Assembly (NCBI GenBank): GCA_963849305.1
Contig: CAWKGV010000023.1
Span: forward strand, 186,001-250,000
Reading direction: 5' to 3'
DNA length: 64,000 nucleotides
From: CAWKGV01 sp963849305
GTDB taxonomy: Bacteria > Pseudomonadota > Alphaproteobacteria > Acetobacterales > Acetobacteraceae
A program made the position numbers and the translations under genes. Below the pieces are notes generated by a model. That model was not told the origin of the DNA. It did not search any database and saw only the letters and a list, made by a program, of their open reading frames with translations. This document shows, in pieces, positions 26,209 through 35,911 of this stretch; the stretch's first letter is position 1; the number at the start of each line of letters is the position of its first letter.

Positions 26209-29200
26209 ATGGCCAAGCGCATGTTGATCGACGCCACGCACGCGGAAGAGACCCGCGTGGTGGTGCTGGACGGTAACCGGCTCGAAGATTTCGATGTCGA
26301 GACGTCCGCTAAGCGACACCTGAAGGGGAATATCTATCTCGCCAAGGTGGTCCGGGTAGAGCCCAGTCTCCAGGCCGCCTTCGTCGAATATGGTGGTAAT
26401 CGCCACGGCTTCCTGGCTTTCAGCGAAATTCACCCCGACTACTACCAGATCCCGGTCGCCGACCGGCAGCATCTGCTCGACATGCAAGCCGAGGAGGCGC
26501 GGCGCCAGGAAGAGGAGGAGGACCGCGCGGCCGAGGCCGCGGGGGGCATAGGCGTGGCAAAGGAGGAGACACCGGCGGAAGGCGAGCCGCACAGCTTCGC
26601 GGAAGAAGAGCGATCGGAGCCGGTGCCGCAATTGCTTCAGCCCCCCGCGGCTGAGTCCCCGGAGGCTCAATCCGGGGCCGATGACCCGATGGCGATCTCC
26701 ATACCCGCCGGAGACGCTGTCTTGGCGACGCCGGAGACATCGAACGCGGGCCGCGCTGAACCGAACGAACCGGGCCAGGAGATCGCGGCCGCCGACGAGC
26801 CGGCTCCGCTATCGGCGCAACCTTCCACGATCTTGATCGAGCGCCTCGCCGCCCCGGCGGAGCCCGCAGATCCGGTCGAGGCGCAAGTGGAAATCCGCCA
26901 GACGGACGGGGCACCCGAGCCCGGCGGCCTCGCGACCTCGACCGGCGAGCCGGCGCTGGCCGAGCCCCCCGCGGGTGACGAGCGGGATGCGGGGGCGACC
27001 TCGGCCGACGGCGCCCACGAAGGGCCGTACGAAGCGGACGGCAACGGCTATTCGGTGCCGGAGACGCCGCCGCCCGAAACCGTGGGTGGCGATCAAGACG
27101 CGGTGGAAGAGTCGCGCGAGCGCCGCATTCCTCCTCGTTTCCTGCGCAACTACAAGATCCAGGAGGTAATCAAGCGCCGACAGATCCTGCTGGTGCAAGT
27201 CGTCAAGGAAGAGCGCGGCACCAAGGGCGCGGCGCTGACCACCTATCTCTCGTTGGCGGGGCGCTATTGCGTCCTGATGCCGAACTCGCCGCGCGGGGGC
27301 GGCATCTCGCGCAAGATCACGTCCGCTGCCGACCGGCGGCGGCTCAAGGACGTGATCGCGGAGCTTGATCTTCCGTCGGGCATGGGGCTGATCGTGCGCA
27401 CCGCCGGCGCTAACCGGCCGAAACCCGAAATCAAGCGGGACTGCGAATATCTGCTCCGACTTTGGGATGACATCCGCGAGCACACGCTACGCTCGGTCGC
27501 GCCAGCGCTGATCTACGAAGAGGCGAGCCTGATCAAGCGCGCCATCCGCGACGTGTATTCCCGCGACATCGACGAAATCATCGTGGACGGTGAAGAGGGC
27601 TGGCGCGCGGCGCGCGACTTCATGCGGATGCTGATGCCGAGCCACGCCAAGAAAGTGCAGCTCTGGCGCGACGGCGCGCCGCTGTTCGCGCGCCATCAGG
27701 TGGACGCGCAGCTCGATGCCGTGCTGAGCCCGACCGTGCAGCTTCGCTCCGGCGGATACCTGGTGATCAACCAGACCGAGGCGCTGGTGGCGATCGACGT
27801 CAACTCCGGCCGTTCAACGCGCGAGCGCGGCATCGAGGAGACGGCGCTGCGCACCAATTTGGAGGCGGCCGAGGAGGTGGCGCGCGAACTTCGGCTCCGC
27901 GACCTCGCCGGGCTGATCGTCATCGACTTCATCGACATGGAATCGAAAAAGCACAATGCGATGGTCGAGCGGCGGCTCAAGGAGGCGCTGAAGAACGATC
28001 GGGCTCGGCTCCAGGTGGGGCATATCAGCCATTTCGGCCTGCTGGAGATGAGCCGCCAGCGGCTTCGGCCGAGCCTCGCCGAGACCAGCTTCATCCTGTG
28101 TCCGCATTGCGGCGGCACGGGGCATTTGCGCAGCACCGAGAGCGCGGCGATCCATGTGCTGCGCGGAATCGAGGAGGAAGGAGCGAAGCGGCGCGCGGCC
28201 GAAGTGGTCGTGCATGTCGCGATGCCGATCGCGATGTACGTCCTCAATTATAAGCGCGAGCGGCTGGGCGAGATCGAGGCGCGTTATGGAATGCGCGCCA
28301 GCTTCGCGGCCGACGACACGATGATCGCCCCGCAGTTCCGCATCGAGCGCGTGCGTGCTTTGGCCCCTGCGGAGGCGTCGGCGATCCGGCCGGAGGCGGG
28401 GCGGGCCGGACCTCCGGCCACTTCGGAAGAGCGGGCCAGCGACGAGGACGTGGATATCGACGACGACGATGATGCGACCGAGGACGCCGAGGAGCTCGCC
28501 GAGGTGGCCCAGGGCGAGCCCGGGACGGAGAGCGCGGAAGAGGCCGAACGCCGGCGTCGGCGACGTCGCCGACGCCGGCGCGGCGGACGTCGCGACGAGG
28601 CGGAGGTCGCGACGGAGCCGACGCCGGCCGAGCCGGAGGCGACCGGTTCCGATCGAGAAGCCGGCTCACTGTCGGATGATGCCGGCGTGGAGGGCGTACC
28701 CGAGCGCGAGAATGCCGGGGCGAGCGATGACGTGGCTTCGGGGCAAGGATCTGGCCCGGGCGAGGAGGAAGAGCGTGGCCGGCGCCGTGGGCGGCGTGGT
28801 GGCCGGCGGCGGCGGCGAGGCGATGAGGTGCTGCCCGAGATTGCGGCGCCGGGTGCCGAGCAACCGGACCTACCGCCGATCTATGCCGGCCCGACGCCGG
28901 CGGACCCGTTTGGCGGCCAGGGTTTCGATATATTCGAAGTGCTGGAGCAGGCCGAGCAGCAAGCCACCATTTCGGGCGCTGCCTCTAGCGCCTCGCCCCT
29001 GCCGGTGATGATCGAGCCGTTCGTGGCGCCGGAGCCGGTGCCCGATATCACCCCGGAGCCGGGCACGACCGGGACCGCGATGACCGATCCTCTGGACAGC
29101 GAGGCCTCGGCCACTGAACCGGGCGCATCGGCACCGCCCGAGACGGTTTCGGCCCCCTTGTCTCAGCCCGAGCCGCCCGAGCCGCCCGCACCGGCCAACG

Positions 29201-29298
29201 ACCCGGCACCCCCCGAGCCGCCCGTCATCCAGCCGATCGTGATCGGCGCCGAGGAGGCGCCGCCGGCCACGAGGAAGCGAGGTTGGTGGCGCCGGTAA
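26209..29298 (+). CDS. rne: Ribonuclease E
   Basis: 1029-residue endoribonuclease, the degradosome scaffold for mRNA decay and rRNA processing. It begins AKRMLIDATHAEETRVVVLDGNRLEDFDVE. The S1 domain is split by a long acidic/proline-rich insert (about residues 95-300), a feature known for alphaproteobacterial RNase E. The catalytic core follows: 5'-sensor and DNase-I-like parts with Mg ligands in EALVAIDVNSG and LIVIDFIDM. The Zn-link is CPHCGGTGHL. The C-terminal third is disordered, with Arg-rich RNA-binding patches (RRRRRRRRRRGGRRDE) and acidic stretches, and ends KRGWWRR. ATG 26209 has GGAG upstream. Confidence 0.95.
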   Translation: MAKRMLIDATHAEETRVVVLDGNRLEDFDVETSAKRHLKGNIYLAKVVRVEPSLQAAFVEYGGNRHGFLAFSEIHPDYYQIPVADRQHLLDMQAEEARRQEEEEDRAAEAAGGIGVAKEETPAEGEPHSFAEEERSEPVPQLLQPPAAESPEAQSGADDPMAISIPAGDAVLATPETSNAGRAEPNEPGQEIAAADEPAPLSAQPSTILIERLAAPAEPADPVEAQVEIRQTDGAPEPGGLATSTGEPALAEPPAGDERDAGATSADGAHEGPYEADGNGYSVPETPPPETVGGDQDAVEESRERRIPPRFLRNYKIQEVIKRRQILLVQVVKEERGTKGAALTTYLSLAGRYCVLMPNSPRGGGISRKITSAADRRRLKDVIAELDLPSGMGLIVRTAGANRPKPEIKRDCEYLLRLWDDIREHTLRSVAPALIYEEASLIKRAIRDVYSRDIDEIIVDGEEGWRAARDFMRMLMPSHAKKVQLWRDGAPLFARHQVDAQLDAVLSPTVQLRSGGYLVINQTEALVAIDVNSGRSTRERGIEETALRTNLEAAEEVARELRLRDLAGLIVIDFIDMESKKHNAMVERRLKEALKNDRARLQVGHISHFGLLEMSRQRLRPSLAETSFILCPHCGGTGHLRSTESAAIHVLRGIEEEGAKRRAAEVVVHVAMPIAMYVLNYKRERLGEIEARYGMRASFAADDTMIAPQFRIERVRALAPAEASAIRPEAGRAGPPATSEERASDEDVDIDDDDDATEDAEELAEVAQGEPGTESAEEAERRRRRRRRRRRGGRRDEAEVATEPTPAEPEATGSDREAGSLSDDAGVEGVPERENAGASDDVASGQGSGPGEEEERGRRRGRRGGRRRRRGDEVLPEIAAPGAEQPDLPPIYAGPTPADPFGGQGFDIFEVLEQAEQQATISGAASSASPLPVMIEPFVAPEPVPDITPEPGTTGTAMTDPLDSEASATEPGASAPPETVSAPLSQPEPPEPPAPANDPAPPEPPVIQPIVIGAEEAPPATRKRGWWRR

Positions 29299-29308
29299 GG
29301 ACAATCGT

Positions 29309-30397
29309 CTAAGCCACGCCGAAATTGATAAGCTGGCGCACCGGGGCGCCGGATTTGAGCCGGGCGAAGCCGTCGTTGATCTCGTTCAGCTTGATCTCGC
29401 CCGAGATCAGGTGGTCGAGCTTGAGCCGGCCCTGGCGCCACAGCTCCAGCAGGCGCGGCATGTCCACGCGAAAGCGGTTGCCGCCCATCGAGGTGCCCTG
29501 GATCTTGCGGTCGCGCAGGAAGTCCGCGCCGTGCAGCTCGATTTTGGTGCCGAGCGGGATCATGCCGATGATGGTCGCCACCCCGCCCGGACGCAGCATC
29601 GCGAAGGACTGCTCGGCGGTCTTCTTGAGGCCGATCGCCTCGAACGAATAGGGCACCCCGCCGCCGGTCATTTCCTGGACCGCCGCTACCGGATCGACGT
29701 TGGAGGCGTTGATGGTCTCGGTCGCGCCCATCTCGCGCGCCTTTTCGAGCTTCGAGGCGACGGTATCGATGGCGATGATCCGCTCCGCGCCCGCGATCGC
29801 CGCGCCGTTCACCGCCGATAAGCCGATACCGCCGCAGCCAAGTACGGCGACGGTGGCGCCCGGCTCGACCTTGGCGGCATGGAACACCGCCCCCACGCCG
29901 GTCATGACGCCGCACCCTACCAGCGCGCCGCGGTCTAGGGGGATGTCGGGCTTGATCTTCACCACCGCGTGTTCATGGACCAGCATGGTCTCGGCGAAAG
30001 CGGAGAGGTTGAACGCCTGGTTCAGCACCTCGCCCCGCCAGCGCAATCGTCGCGCCGCGCCCGGCAGCAGCTTCACCTCGGCATTCTCGCAGAGATTGGG
30101 ATGGCCGGTCATGCATTGCGGGCACTCGCCGCAGAACACCGAGAGGCAGGTGATCACGTGATCTCCTGGCTTCACGTAAGTCACGTCCTCGCCCACCGCC
30201 TCCACGACGGCGGCGGCCTCGTGGCCAAGCACGCAGGGCAGGGGATAGGGGTACAGCCCCTCGATGAAATGCAGGTCGCTATGGCAGAGCCCGGCATAGG
30301 CGGTGCGCAGCAGCACCTCGCGCCGCTTGGGCTTCTCGATCTCGACATCCTCGATGGTAAGCGGGGAATTGGGCTCGTGCAGCACGGCGGCCTTCAT
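29309..30397 (-). CDS. Zinc-dependent alcohol dehydrogenase (class III-like MDR)
   Basis: 362 residues. Catalytic zinc Cys in YAGLCHSDLHF, with GHEAAAVVEAVGEDV; structural zinc lobe CGECPQCMTGHPNLC; Rossmann motif LGCGGIGLSAVNGAAIAGA with an acidic residue (IAIDTV) implying NAD. Related to S-(hydroxymethyl)glutathione/aryl-alcohol dehydrogenases, often named Zn-ADH Rxyl_3153-like in actinobacteria and proteobacteria. Substrate cannot be told. Converges with rne, with 10 bases between. Upstream is the low-GC island, so it stands alone. Confidence 0.85.
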   Translation of the reverse strand: MKAAVLHEPNSPLTIEDVEIEKPKRREVLLRTAYAGLCHSDLHFIEGLYPYPLPCVLGHEAAAVVEAVGEDVTYVKPGDHVITCLSVFCGECPQCMTGHPNLCENAEVKLLPGAARRLRWRGEVLNQAFNLSAFAETMLVHEHAVVKIKPDIPLDRGALVGCGVMTGVGAVFHAAKVEPGATVAVLGCGGIGLSAVNGAAIAGAERIIAIDTVASKLEKAREMGATETINASNVDPVAAVQEMTGGGVPYSFEAIGLKKTAEQSFAMLRPGGVATIIGMIPLGTKIELHGADFLRDRKIQGTSMGGNRFRVDMPRLLELWRQGRLKLDHLISGEIKLNEINDGFARLKSGAPVRQLINFGVA

Positions 30398-30930
30398 GCC
30401 TGCGGTCTCCTGCGTTCGGACGCGTCCAGCGATGCTTCGCTGCTATTGAGTCTGCCCGCAGCCGCTTCCGGACGCCAGCCCCGCGGCGGCTGGTGGCGTG
30501 CAAACGTCGCGCTTGGCCGAGGGAGCGACTGTCTTGAAGGTCAAGGGTCGAAATGAGCGTTGAAGGGTCGTCCGCGTCGGCCGGCGGTTCAAGGCTGGCG
30601 CTGTCGCGCCCCCGCCTTCGGCGGCTTGCGGCCTTGAGCCGCCGGACGCCGCGGACGCAGGTGCGGCGATGCTCTCGACGGTCAGGACTGGTCGGGCATC
30701 GCAGCGGTCGGGCTTGCGCCTCGGTCAATCTTGCTCGCCCGAGTTGAGGAGTTACTTTCATTTGCCGCACAGTCCGGAGCGCGTTAGCGCGGCGTCGCGC
30801 TGCGGATACGACCCGAGGAGATTCGGGAGGGTGGAGGCTCAGCGGTGCGCTCGGGTCGGCAGACAGCAACCCCGACCACGATTGAGCCATGGCCGGGGTT
30901 GCGAACGCGCCGACGAGCACCTCACTCGAT
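30398..30930. other. Gene-free stretch at the edge of the low-GC island
   Basis: About 530 bases holding the adh promoter region at its left and no reading frame that looks like protein; short frames here are low-complexity. A hairpin at 30866-30902 closes it. It may contain remnants of inserted DNA. Confidence 0.4.
30866..30902 (-). terminator. Hairpin downstream of the neprosin-like gene
   Basis: GCAACCCCG (30866-30874) and CGGGGTTGC (30894-30902) form a perfect 9-bp stem about 30 bases after the stop of the minus-strand gene. A likely terminator, although no T run follows. Confidence 0.45.
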
Positions 30931-32116
30931 TTACGCGACGGCAGAGGCGGTTTCCGATGGACCACCGAAATATTGGTAACTGCCCCAGCTGGTGGGGCTG
31001 TCCATGAAACATGCGACCGTGTACTGATTGATGGGGCAGTTGTTTGCTGCGACATCGACTTCGGGCACTCCATCATAGTTAACTATCGTGCCGCTTGTAT
31101 TGGATTGATTGTGCAGGTTTCGCTGGTAGCAGGCATGCGTCCAGCCAGCCGAAGCTTCGACGCCACTGCCCATTTGGTCCTGGGTAGAACATGGATTAGC
31201 AAGGGCGGAGTAAATCTCGCCTCCGAAAGAAACCCAGTTGACCAGATTGCCGAGACCACCATTAAACAAACTGGCAGGGTAATAGCCGATCCAGATCCAT
31301 AGCCCGGTTTCGTTGTTATTGACGGCAAACCACCAGTTGCCCTCATATAATTGATACTTGATTCCAATCTCGAGTTGTGTCGATCCTTGGACACTACTGC
31401 CGTTCACGCGGATGCCTGGGTAGATAGTCGGATGATATTGAATCCAACCGCCATCCAGACGATTGTAGCCCCCGATATTATCACCCTCGGCGGTGTAACC
31501 ATTGGTCGTGTAAAACGTGAAGATGTGATTGAATGAGTCTCCGTTCAGATCATGATCTACTGTCAAGCCCCCTTCAAGAGATTGAAGCTCGTGCTTCCGA
31601 TAGTTCTGGATCCACGTTTGCGAAATCGAATGGTCGTCTCCCGGGGACGAAGGACGTCGACGGCCGGATCCCAGACATTCAACCATGCATCGCAGCCGTA
31701 AATGTCTGCCCATTGAGCACTAGTCGCGTGGAAATATCCAGCTGGATTGGGGTCGGTCGCCTTTTTGTTGGTACGATTAGTATTAAAACCAACAGTCCAC
31801 CGCGCTTGGAGCGGAAATCTTCCAACGCCACCGGCCGCCTCAATTTCGTCAAATCCGGACGCAGAATGGGAACGTGCCCCGCCGGACCAGGGGGGCCAAC
31901 GTCGAAGCTTGGGGAGTTCGAGGGTCTAATGGTCTGTGGGGGACCGGCAGGTGGCGGTGTTGCGATCTTTTCCTTGATTTGGCTCTCGATCGGAACCCAG
32001 TCCAACAATTTTCCACTCGGGGTCATGGTTGTTTGGGTCACGCGGAGACTGCTTTGCCGAGTCTGTAGCCACGCGTTCAGTTCAGTCTGGGCGTGATCTG
32101 AACCTGTTGATCGCAT
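30931..32116 (-). pseudogene. Neprosin-like (DUF239) putative peptidase gene with two frameshifts
   Basis: From ATG 32114-32116 (AAGGA upstream) three frames join into one protein. Frame 1 ends near GPAGHVPILRPDLTKL...SKRGG. Frame 2, after a shift around 31785-31797, has NKKATDPNPAGYFHATSAQW and CDAWLNVWDP. Frame 3, after a shift near 31640, has ISQTWIQNYRKHELQSLEGG, IFTFYTTNGYTAEGDNIGGYN, GNWWFAVNN and ASLFNGGLGN, then QMGSGVEASAGWTHACYQRN. This is the neprosin fold, known for glutamic peptidases in plants and found in scattered bacteria. About 390 residues if repaired. GC is lower than in the flanks and an IS remnant is next door. Probably acquired, then decaying, unless the indels are sequencing errors. 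Confidence 0.7.
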
Positions 32117-32396
32117 GGTCCTTCCTTTCAAGTTTGTGGAATTGAACCCCTAAACGGCTTAATCCGCTCCAAGATGAGCGTTCGTCCGCCCAGGACTTCA
32201 TAAGATAATTCAAGGAATCGGCGAGATGTATGAGGTAATTCACAATTGGAAAAGTTAGGTCGGCACAGACGGCGCTTTTCATGAATTTAGCAACGTCCAG
32301 GAAATGATAAGGCAGATGCAAAATCATCACTACTGAACTGACCCAGAAACGTCGCATTGTTGGAGGTCTGCCGTTCCGTTGCTGGACGGAAGGATC

Positions 32397-32740
32397 ATGA
32401 GGAAACGACCAAGGCCAAAGATTAAGGGCCTGAAGGCGAAGATCGCGCTAGAAGCGCTGCGAGAAGAGGGAATGTTACGATGTTAGAGGTGCGTCCGAAC
32501 CAGGTCTAAGCCTGGAAGAGGCAGCTTCGGAGCAGGCGGCGCAGGCGTCGCCGAGGGAATCGGACAACTGACCTTGGAGCAGGACCTTTTCAGCGCGGAG
32601 TTCCGGAAGATGGGCGTCCGGACCAGCGAGCGCGGCTCGATCGTGATAACCCGGAGCTGTCCGTCCTCCGGCATGTGCGCTGGTCGGCTGCTATGTTCGG
32701 GCGAGTATCGGAGGCCCCCTCGGCGAAGGACAATGACCTG
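32397..32740 (+). mobile_element. Degenerate IS3-family (IS407-like) transposase remnant
   Basis: Pieces of OrfA and the start of OrfB lie in order but in different frames with stops: MRKRPRPKIKGLKAKIALEALREE at 32397, EVRPNQV-stop-AWKRQL near 32490, IGQLTLEQDLFSAEFRKMG near 32560, and DRDNPELSVLR near 32640. These match the standard path KAKVALEA, HPNQV-AWKKQL, IGQLT-ENDFL, then DRDHPLSVRRQ of IS3 elements. No terminal repeats were found. Evidence that the island arrived through, or was later hit by, a mobile element. Confidence 0.65.
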
Positions 32741-32741
32741 G

Positions 32742-33806
32742 TTAGTCCAGTAGCCACGGCGCGGCGCTCGCCTCGGCGATCTGGCGCACCTGCGCGAGCA
32801 ATCCCGCCCCGACCGGGATGCCGTCCCTCATCCGCTGCGTCGCGAATTGGCGCTGCGGGTCGCCCGCCACCATGACCGGCTGCGCGGGATCGATCGGCGC
32901 CGTCGCCCGAAGATCATCCAAGAACCGCGCGACATCGGCCTGGAACTCCGCCGGATCGCGGAACAGGCCGGGGTCGAGCGCCAGCAGGAAATGCCCGATG
33001 TCCTGGCCCTGCGATTTCTTGGTGTGCGTGGGGTCTGTGATCAGGGTCGCGCCCGACAGGCAGGAGGCGAGGATGTTCACCATCACCGACAGCCCGTAGC
33101 CCTTGTAGCTGCTGCCGTCCGGCGAACCCCCGAGCGAGGTGAGAAAGCCGCCCTTCTGCCGTGCCTCCAGCGGGTCGGTGCTTGGCAGCCCGTCCTTCGT
33201 CTGCACCCAGCCGGGCGGACAGGGCTGGCCTTCGTTGGCCTTGTTGCGGATGCGCCCGGCCGCGACCGTGGTGGTCGCCATGTCGAGCAGGAATGGCATG
33301 CCGTCGGCGCTGGGCGCGGCGAAGGACCAGGGATCGGTGCCCAGCCGAGCCTCTCGGCCGAAAGTCGGCGCCACTTGGATGCCGGCGGCCGAGGTGCAGA
33401 CCATGCCGATCAGCCCGGCCTCGGCGGCCATCAGCGCATAGAAACCGGCCGCGCCGAAATGCGCCGAGTTGCGCACCGCCACCACGGCCATACCCGCTTG
33501 CCGCGCCTTGGCGATCGCCAGCTCCATCGCGAACCGCGCCGGCACGTGGCCGAGCCCGCCGCCGCCATCGACCAGCGCCGAGACCGGCGTTTGCCGAACG
33601 ATCTCGGGACGCGCATCGAGCTTGATACGGCCGTTCCGCCGATGCCGGTCGTAGCCGGGCAGCATCGAGATGCCGTGGCTGTCCACCCCATGCAGGTCCG
33701 CCCAGGCAAGGATTTCGCTCGTCGCCTCGGCGTTGTCCTCCGGCATCCCCCAGGCCAGCAGGATGGCTTTGAGCTGCGCCCGATGCGTCGCGTATTGCGT
33801 CGGCAT
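32742..33806 (-). CDS. Ldh_2-family malate/lactate/ureidoglycolate-type dehydrogenase
   Basis: 354-residue NAD(P)-dependent oxidoreductase of the unusual Ldh_2 (malate/L-sulfolactate/ureidoglycolate) fold. Family blocks: WADLHGVDSHGISMLPGY, GGGGLGHVPARFAMELAI, AVRNSAHFGAAGFYALMAAEAG with the catalytic His, and DMATTTVAAGRIRNKANEGQ. The C-terminal part contains SSYKGYGLSVMVNILASCLSG. Which 2-hydroxy acid it oxidises cannot be told. Starts ATG 33804-33806. It ends next to the IS remnant. Confidence 0.88.
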   Translation of the reverse strand: MPTQYATHRAQLKAILLAWGMPEDNAEATSEILAWADLHGVDSHGISMLPGYDRHRRNGRIKLDARPEIVRQTPVSALVDGGGGLGHVPARFAMELAIAKARQAGMAVVAVRNSAHFGAAGFYALMAAEAGLIGMVCTSAAGIQVAPTFGREARLGTDPWSFAAPSADGMPFLLDMATTTVAAGRIRNKANEGQPCPPGWVQTKDGLPSTDPLEARQKGGFLTSLGGSPDGSSYKGYGLSVMVNILASCLSGATLITDPTHTKKSQGQDIGHFLLALDPGLFRDPAEFQADVARFLDDLRATAPIDPAQPVMVAGDPQRQFATQRMRDGIPVGAGLLAQVRQIAEASAAPWLLD

Positions 33807-33933
33807 CTGTTCTCCCCTGACCCGCGCGGATCAGCCTTGCGCGGGCGCCCGCTTCCGGCAAGGTTTGCCGCGATCGAGGCGCGGGAGGAACGCATGTCTT
33901 GGGTGGACCGCACCGAGCGTCTGCGTTTCGGTC

Positions 33934-34563
33934 TTGCCTGAGGCGCCGGCCGAGGCTGTCGCGCGAGGCGGCGCGGTGCGCGCCCGCCATGCCGCGAGCC
34001 TCTTGGTGCTGCGCCGCCGCCGCGACGGCATGGAGGTGCTGATGGGGATGCGCGGCGCGCGGCACCGTTTCATGCCCAACCGCCTTGTCTTCCCCGGCGG
34101 CGCGGTCGATCGGGCGGACCTGAAGGCGCCTAGCGCCACCCCGCTGGCGCTGCACACCCGCGCCCGGCTGGAGCGGTCGGCCAACCCCCTGCTCGCGCAT
34201 GGGATCGGAATCGCCGCGGCGCGCGAGTTGGAGGAGGAGACCGGACTCGCGCTGGGTCGGCCGCCGGCGCTCGACGGGCTGGAGTATTTGTGCCGGCTGG
34301 TCACGCCGCCGGGCGGCCCGATCCGCTTCAACGCGCGCTTCCTGCTGGTGGATGCCGAGCGCGCCAGCGGCACGCTCGGCGGCTCGGGCGAGCTGGAGGG
34401 CTTGCGCTTCTACCTTCTGGACGAGGCGCTTGCCGCCGATTTGGCGCCGCCGACCCGCAACGTGCTGGAGCGCGTGCTCGACTGGCTGGCGCTGACGCCC
34501 GAGCAGAGGCGGGCCGAGGAGCGCGTGCCGGTGTTCCGGATGCGCGTGTGGCGCATGGAGTGA
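33934..34563 (+). CDS. NUDIX hydrolase
   Basis: About 209 residues if TTG 33934 is used; GTG 33976 just before ARHAASLLVLRRR is a likely alternative. The NUDIX element is split in the manner of CoA- or NTP-hydrolysing members: FMPNRLVFPGGAVDRAD, then a spacer, then GIAAARELEEETGLALG with the metal-binding REXXEE core. Substrate unknown; NUDT7/NUDT19-like CoA diphosphatases share the spacer. Divergent from the dehydrogenase gene. Confidence 0.8.
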   Translation: MPEAPAEAVARGGAVRARHAASLLVLRRRRDGMEVLMGMRGARHRFMPNRLVFPGGAVDRADLKAPSATPLALHTRARLERSANPLLAHGIGIAAARELEEETGLALGRPPALDGLEYLCRLVTPPGGPIRFNARFLLVDAERASGTLGGSGELEGLRFYLLDEALAADLAPPTRNVLERVLDWLALTPEQRRAEERVPVFRMRVWRME

Positions 34564-34617
34564 GCGGCTCCCCCTTGCGGCCCATGCGGGCGAGGTCAGT
34601 CCAAAGAACCGCTGGTG

Positions 34618-35850
34618 CTACAGCACCCGAAGTGTCGGAGGTGGCGTCTGGACCACCGGGGCGGCAGCATTGAGGATGTCGCGGCGGTTGCCAGAGCGAG
34701 GCGGGTAGATGCGAACCCGGTTGATGGTTTCCTTGGTCTGCTTCGCCGTCGCGCCCTCGGCGACCACGCGACGGTCCCAGCCTTCGGTATAGACCGCGCC
34801 CCAGGGGCCGAGATCGAGGATCGTAGTGTACCACCCGATATCGAGCGGCAGCATCGGCTCGCCGAGCAGGTCGCACGCCGCGTTGTGCCCGGCATAGCGG
34901 CCCATCGGGCGGGCATGTTGGCAGGACATGACGGAGGGATGCGTGCCGTCGATCGGCAGCCAGGCGACGTCGCCGGCGGCGAACTCAAACTTCATGCCGG
35001 CGATCCGAAGGAAGCGATCCACTGGCAGGCGGCCGAGCCGGTCGAGCGCCGCCGGAAAGTGCGCGGTGAGCGGATTGGCCTTCATGCCGGCGCACCACAC
35101 CACCGTATCGGCCACGATCCGCTCGCCGGTCGCGAGCATCGCGCCGGATGCGTCCACCGAAGCCACCGAGACGCCGGTGCGGGTCTCGATGCCAAGCGCC
35201 GCCAGCGCTGCCGCGATCACCGGCCGCGCGCTCTCCCCCATGTCGGAGCCGATCCAGGGCTTGTGGTCGAGGAGGATGACGCGCGGGACGCCAACGGGGT
35301 CGCGGTCGCCGAAGGCGGCGCGGAGCTTACCCGGAAGCTCGGCCGCCGCCTCGATCCCGGTCAGGCCGGCGCCGATCACCAGCGCGGTCGCACGGCCGGG
35401 CGATGCCGGGCGCAGAGGCAGGGCGGCGATATGGGCATTGAGCCGCGTGCCGGCCTCGTAGGTGTCGATATCGAACGCCTCGGTGTCGAGCCCGGGGATC
35501 GGCGGCCGGGCGAGGCGGCTGCCGAGGGCGAAGACCAGCCGGTCATACGGGATGGTCCGCATCGCGCCCTCGGCGGCGCAGTCGACGGCCTTTCGCGCGA
35601 CGTCGATATCCACCACCTCCGCCGCGAGGTGTCGCACGCCGACCGGGTCCAGCACGTCGGCAAGCGGAACCAGGGTTGGTGTGAGATCGGCTTCGTAGTT
35701 GCGAACACGGATTGAGTGGGCGGACCGGCGGTCGATGACCAAGACCTCGACGCGATCCGGGCCAATGCTTCGCAGGTCCAGGGCGCGGGCGGCCGCGACC
35801 GCGCTCCAAAGACCGGCGAAGCCGGCGCCCAGGACCAACATTCGCTGCAT
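34618..35850 (-). CDS. NAD(P)/FAD-dependent oxidoreductase (NDH-2-like)
   Basis: 410-residue two-dinucleotide-binding-domain flavoprotein. FAD site RMLVLGAGFAGLWSAVAAAR at the N-terminus; NAD site ATALVIGAGLTGIEAAAELPG near residue 170; a final FAD segment (KFEFAAGDVAWLP). Type II NADH:quinone oxidoreductase or related ferredoxin-NAD reductase is likely. ATG 35848-35850 is preceded by GAGGAG; longer readings run into the repeat at 35859-35895. Not in an operon with the next genes, as that repeat separates them. Confidence 0.85.
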   Translation of the reverse strand: MQRMLVLGAGFAGLWSAVAAARALDLRSIGPDRVEVLVIDRRSAHSIRVRNYEADLTPTLVPLADVLDPVGVRHLAAEVVDIDVARKAVDCAAEGAMRTIPYDRLVFALGSRLARPPIPGLDTEAFDIDTYEAGTRLNAHIAALPLRPASPGRATALVIGAGLTGIEAAAELPGKLRAAFGDRDPVGVPRVILLDHKPWIGSDMGESARPVIAAALAALGIETRTGVSVASVDASGAMLATGERIVADTVVWCAGMKANPLTAHFPAALDRLGRLPVDRFLRIAGMKFEFAAGDVAWLPIDGTHPSVMSCQHARPMGRYAGHNAACDLLGEPMLPLDIGWYTTILDLGPWGAVYTEGWDRRVVAEGATAKQTKETINRVRIYPPRSGNRRDILNAAAPVVQTPPPTLRVL

Positions 35851-35858
35851 CGACCACT

Positions 35859-35895
35859 CCTCTCCCGCGTCCGTTCCCCTCGGCATGGGAGAGGG
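35859..35895. repeat. CCTCTCCC/GGGAGAGG inverted repeat between genes
   Basis: Arms at 35859-35866 and 35887-35894, loop of 20 bases, sitting between the hbd stop and the next start. Same family as 7366, 9224 and 58769; may act as terminator for hbd. Confidence 0.5.
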
Positions 35896-35911
35896 TTGGG
35901 CGAGGGCGATC

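Noticed and set aside
32082..32357. Minus-strand 91-residue frame before the neprosin-like start.
   Set aside because: Overlaps that gene's start, shows no recognisable features and no ribosome site; left as unassigned DNA.
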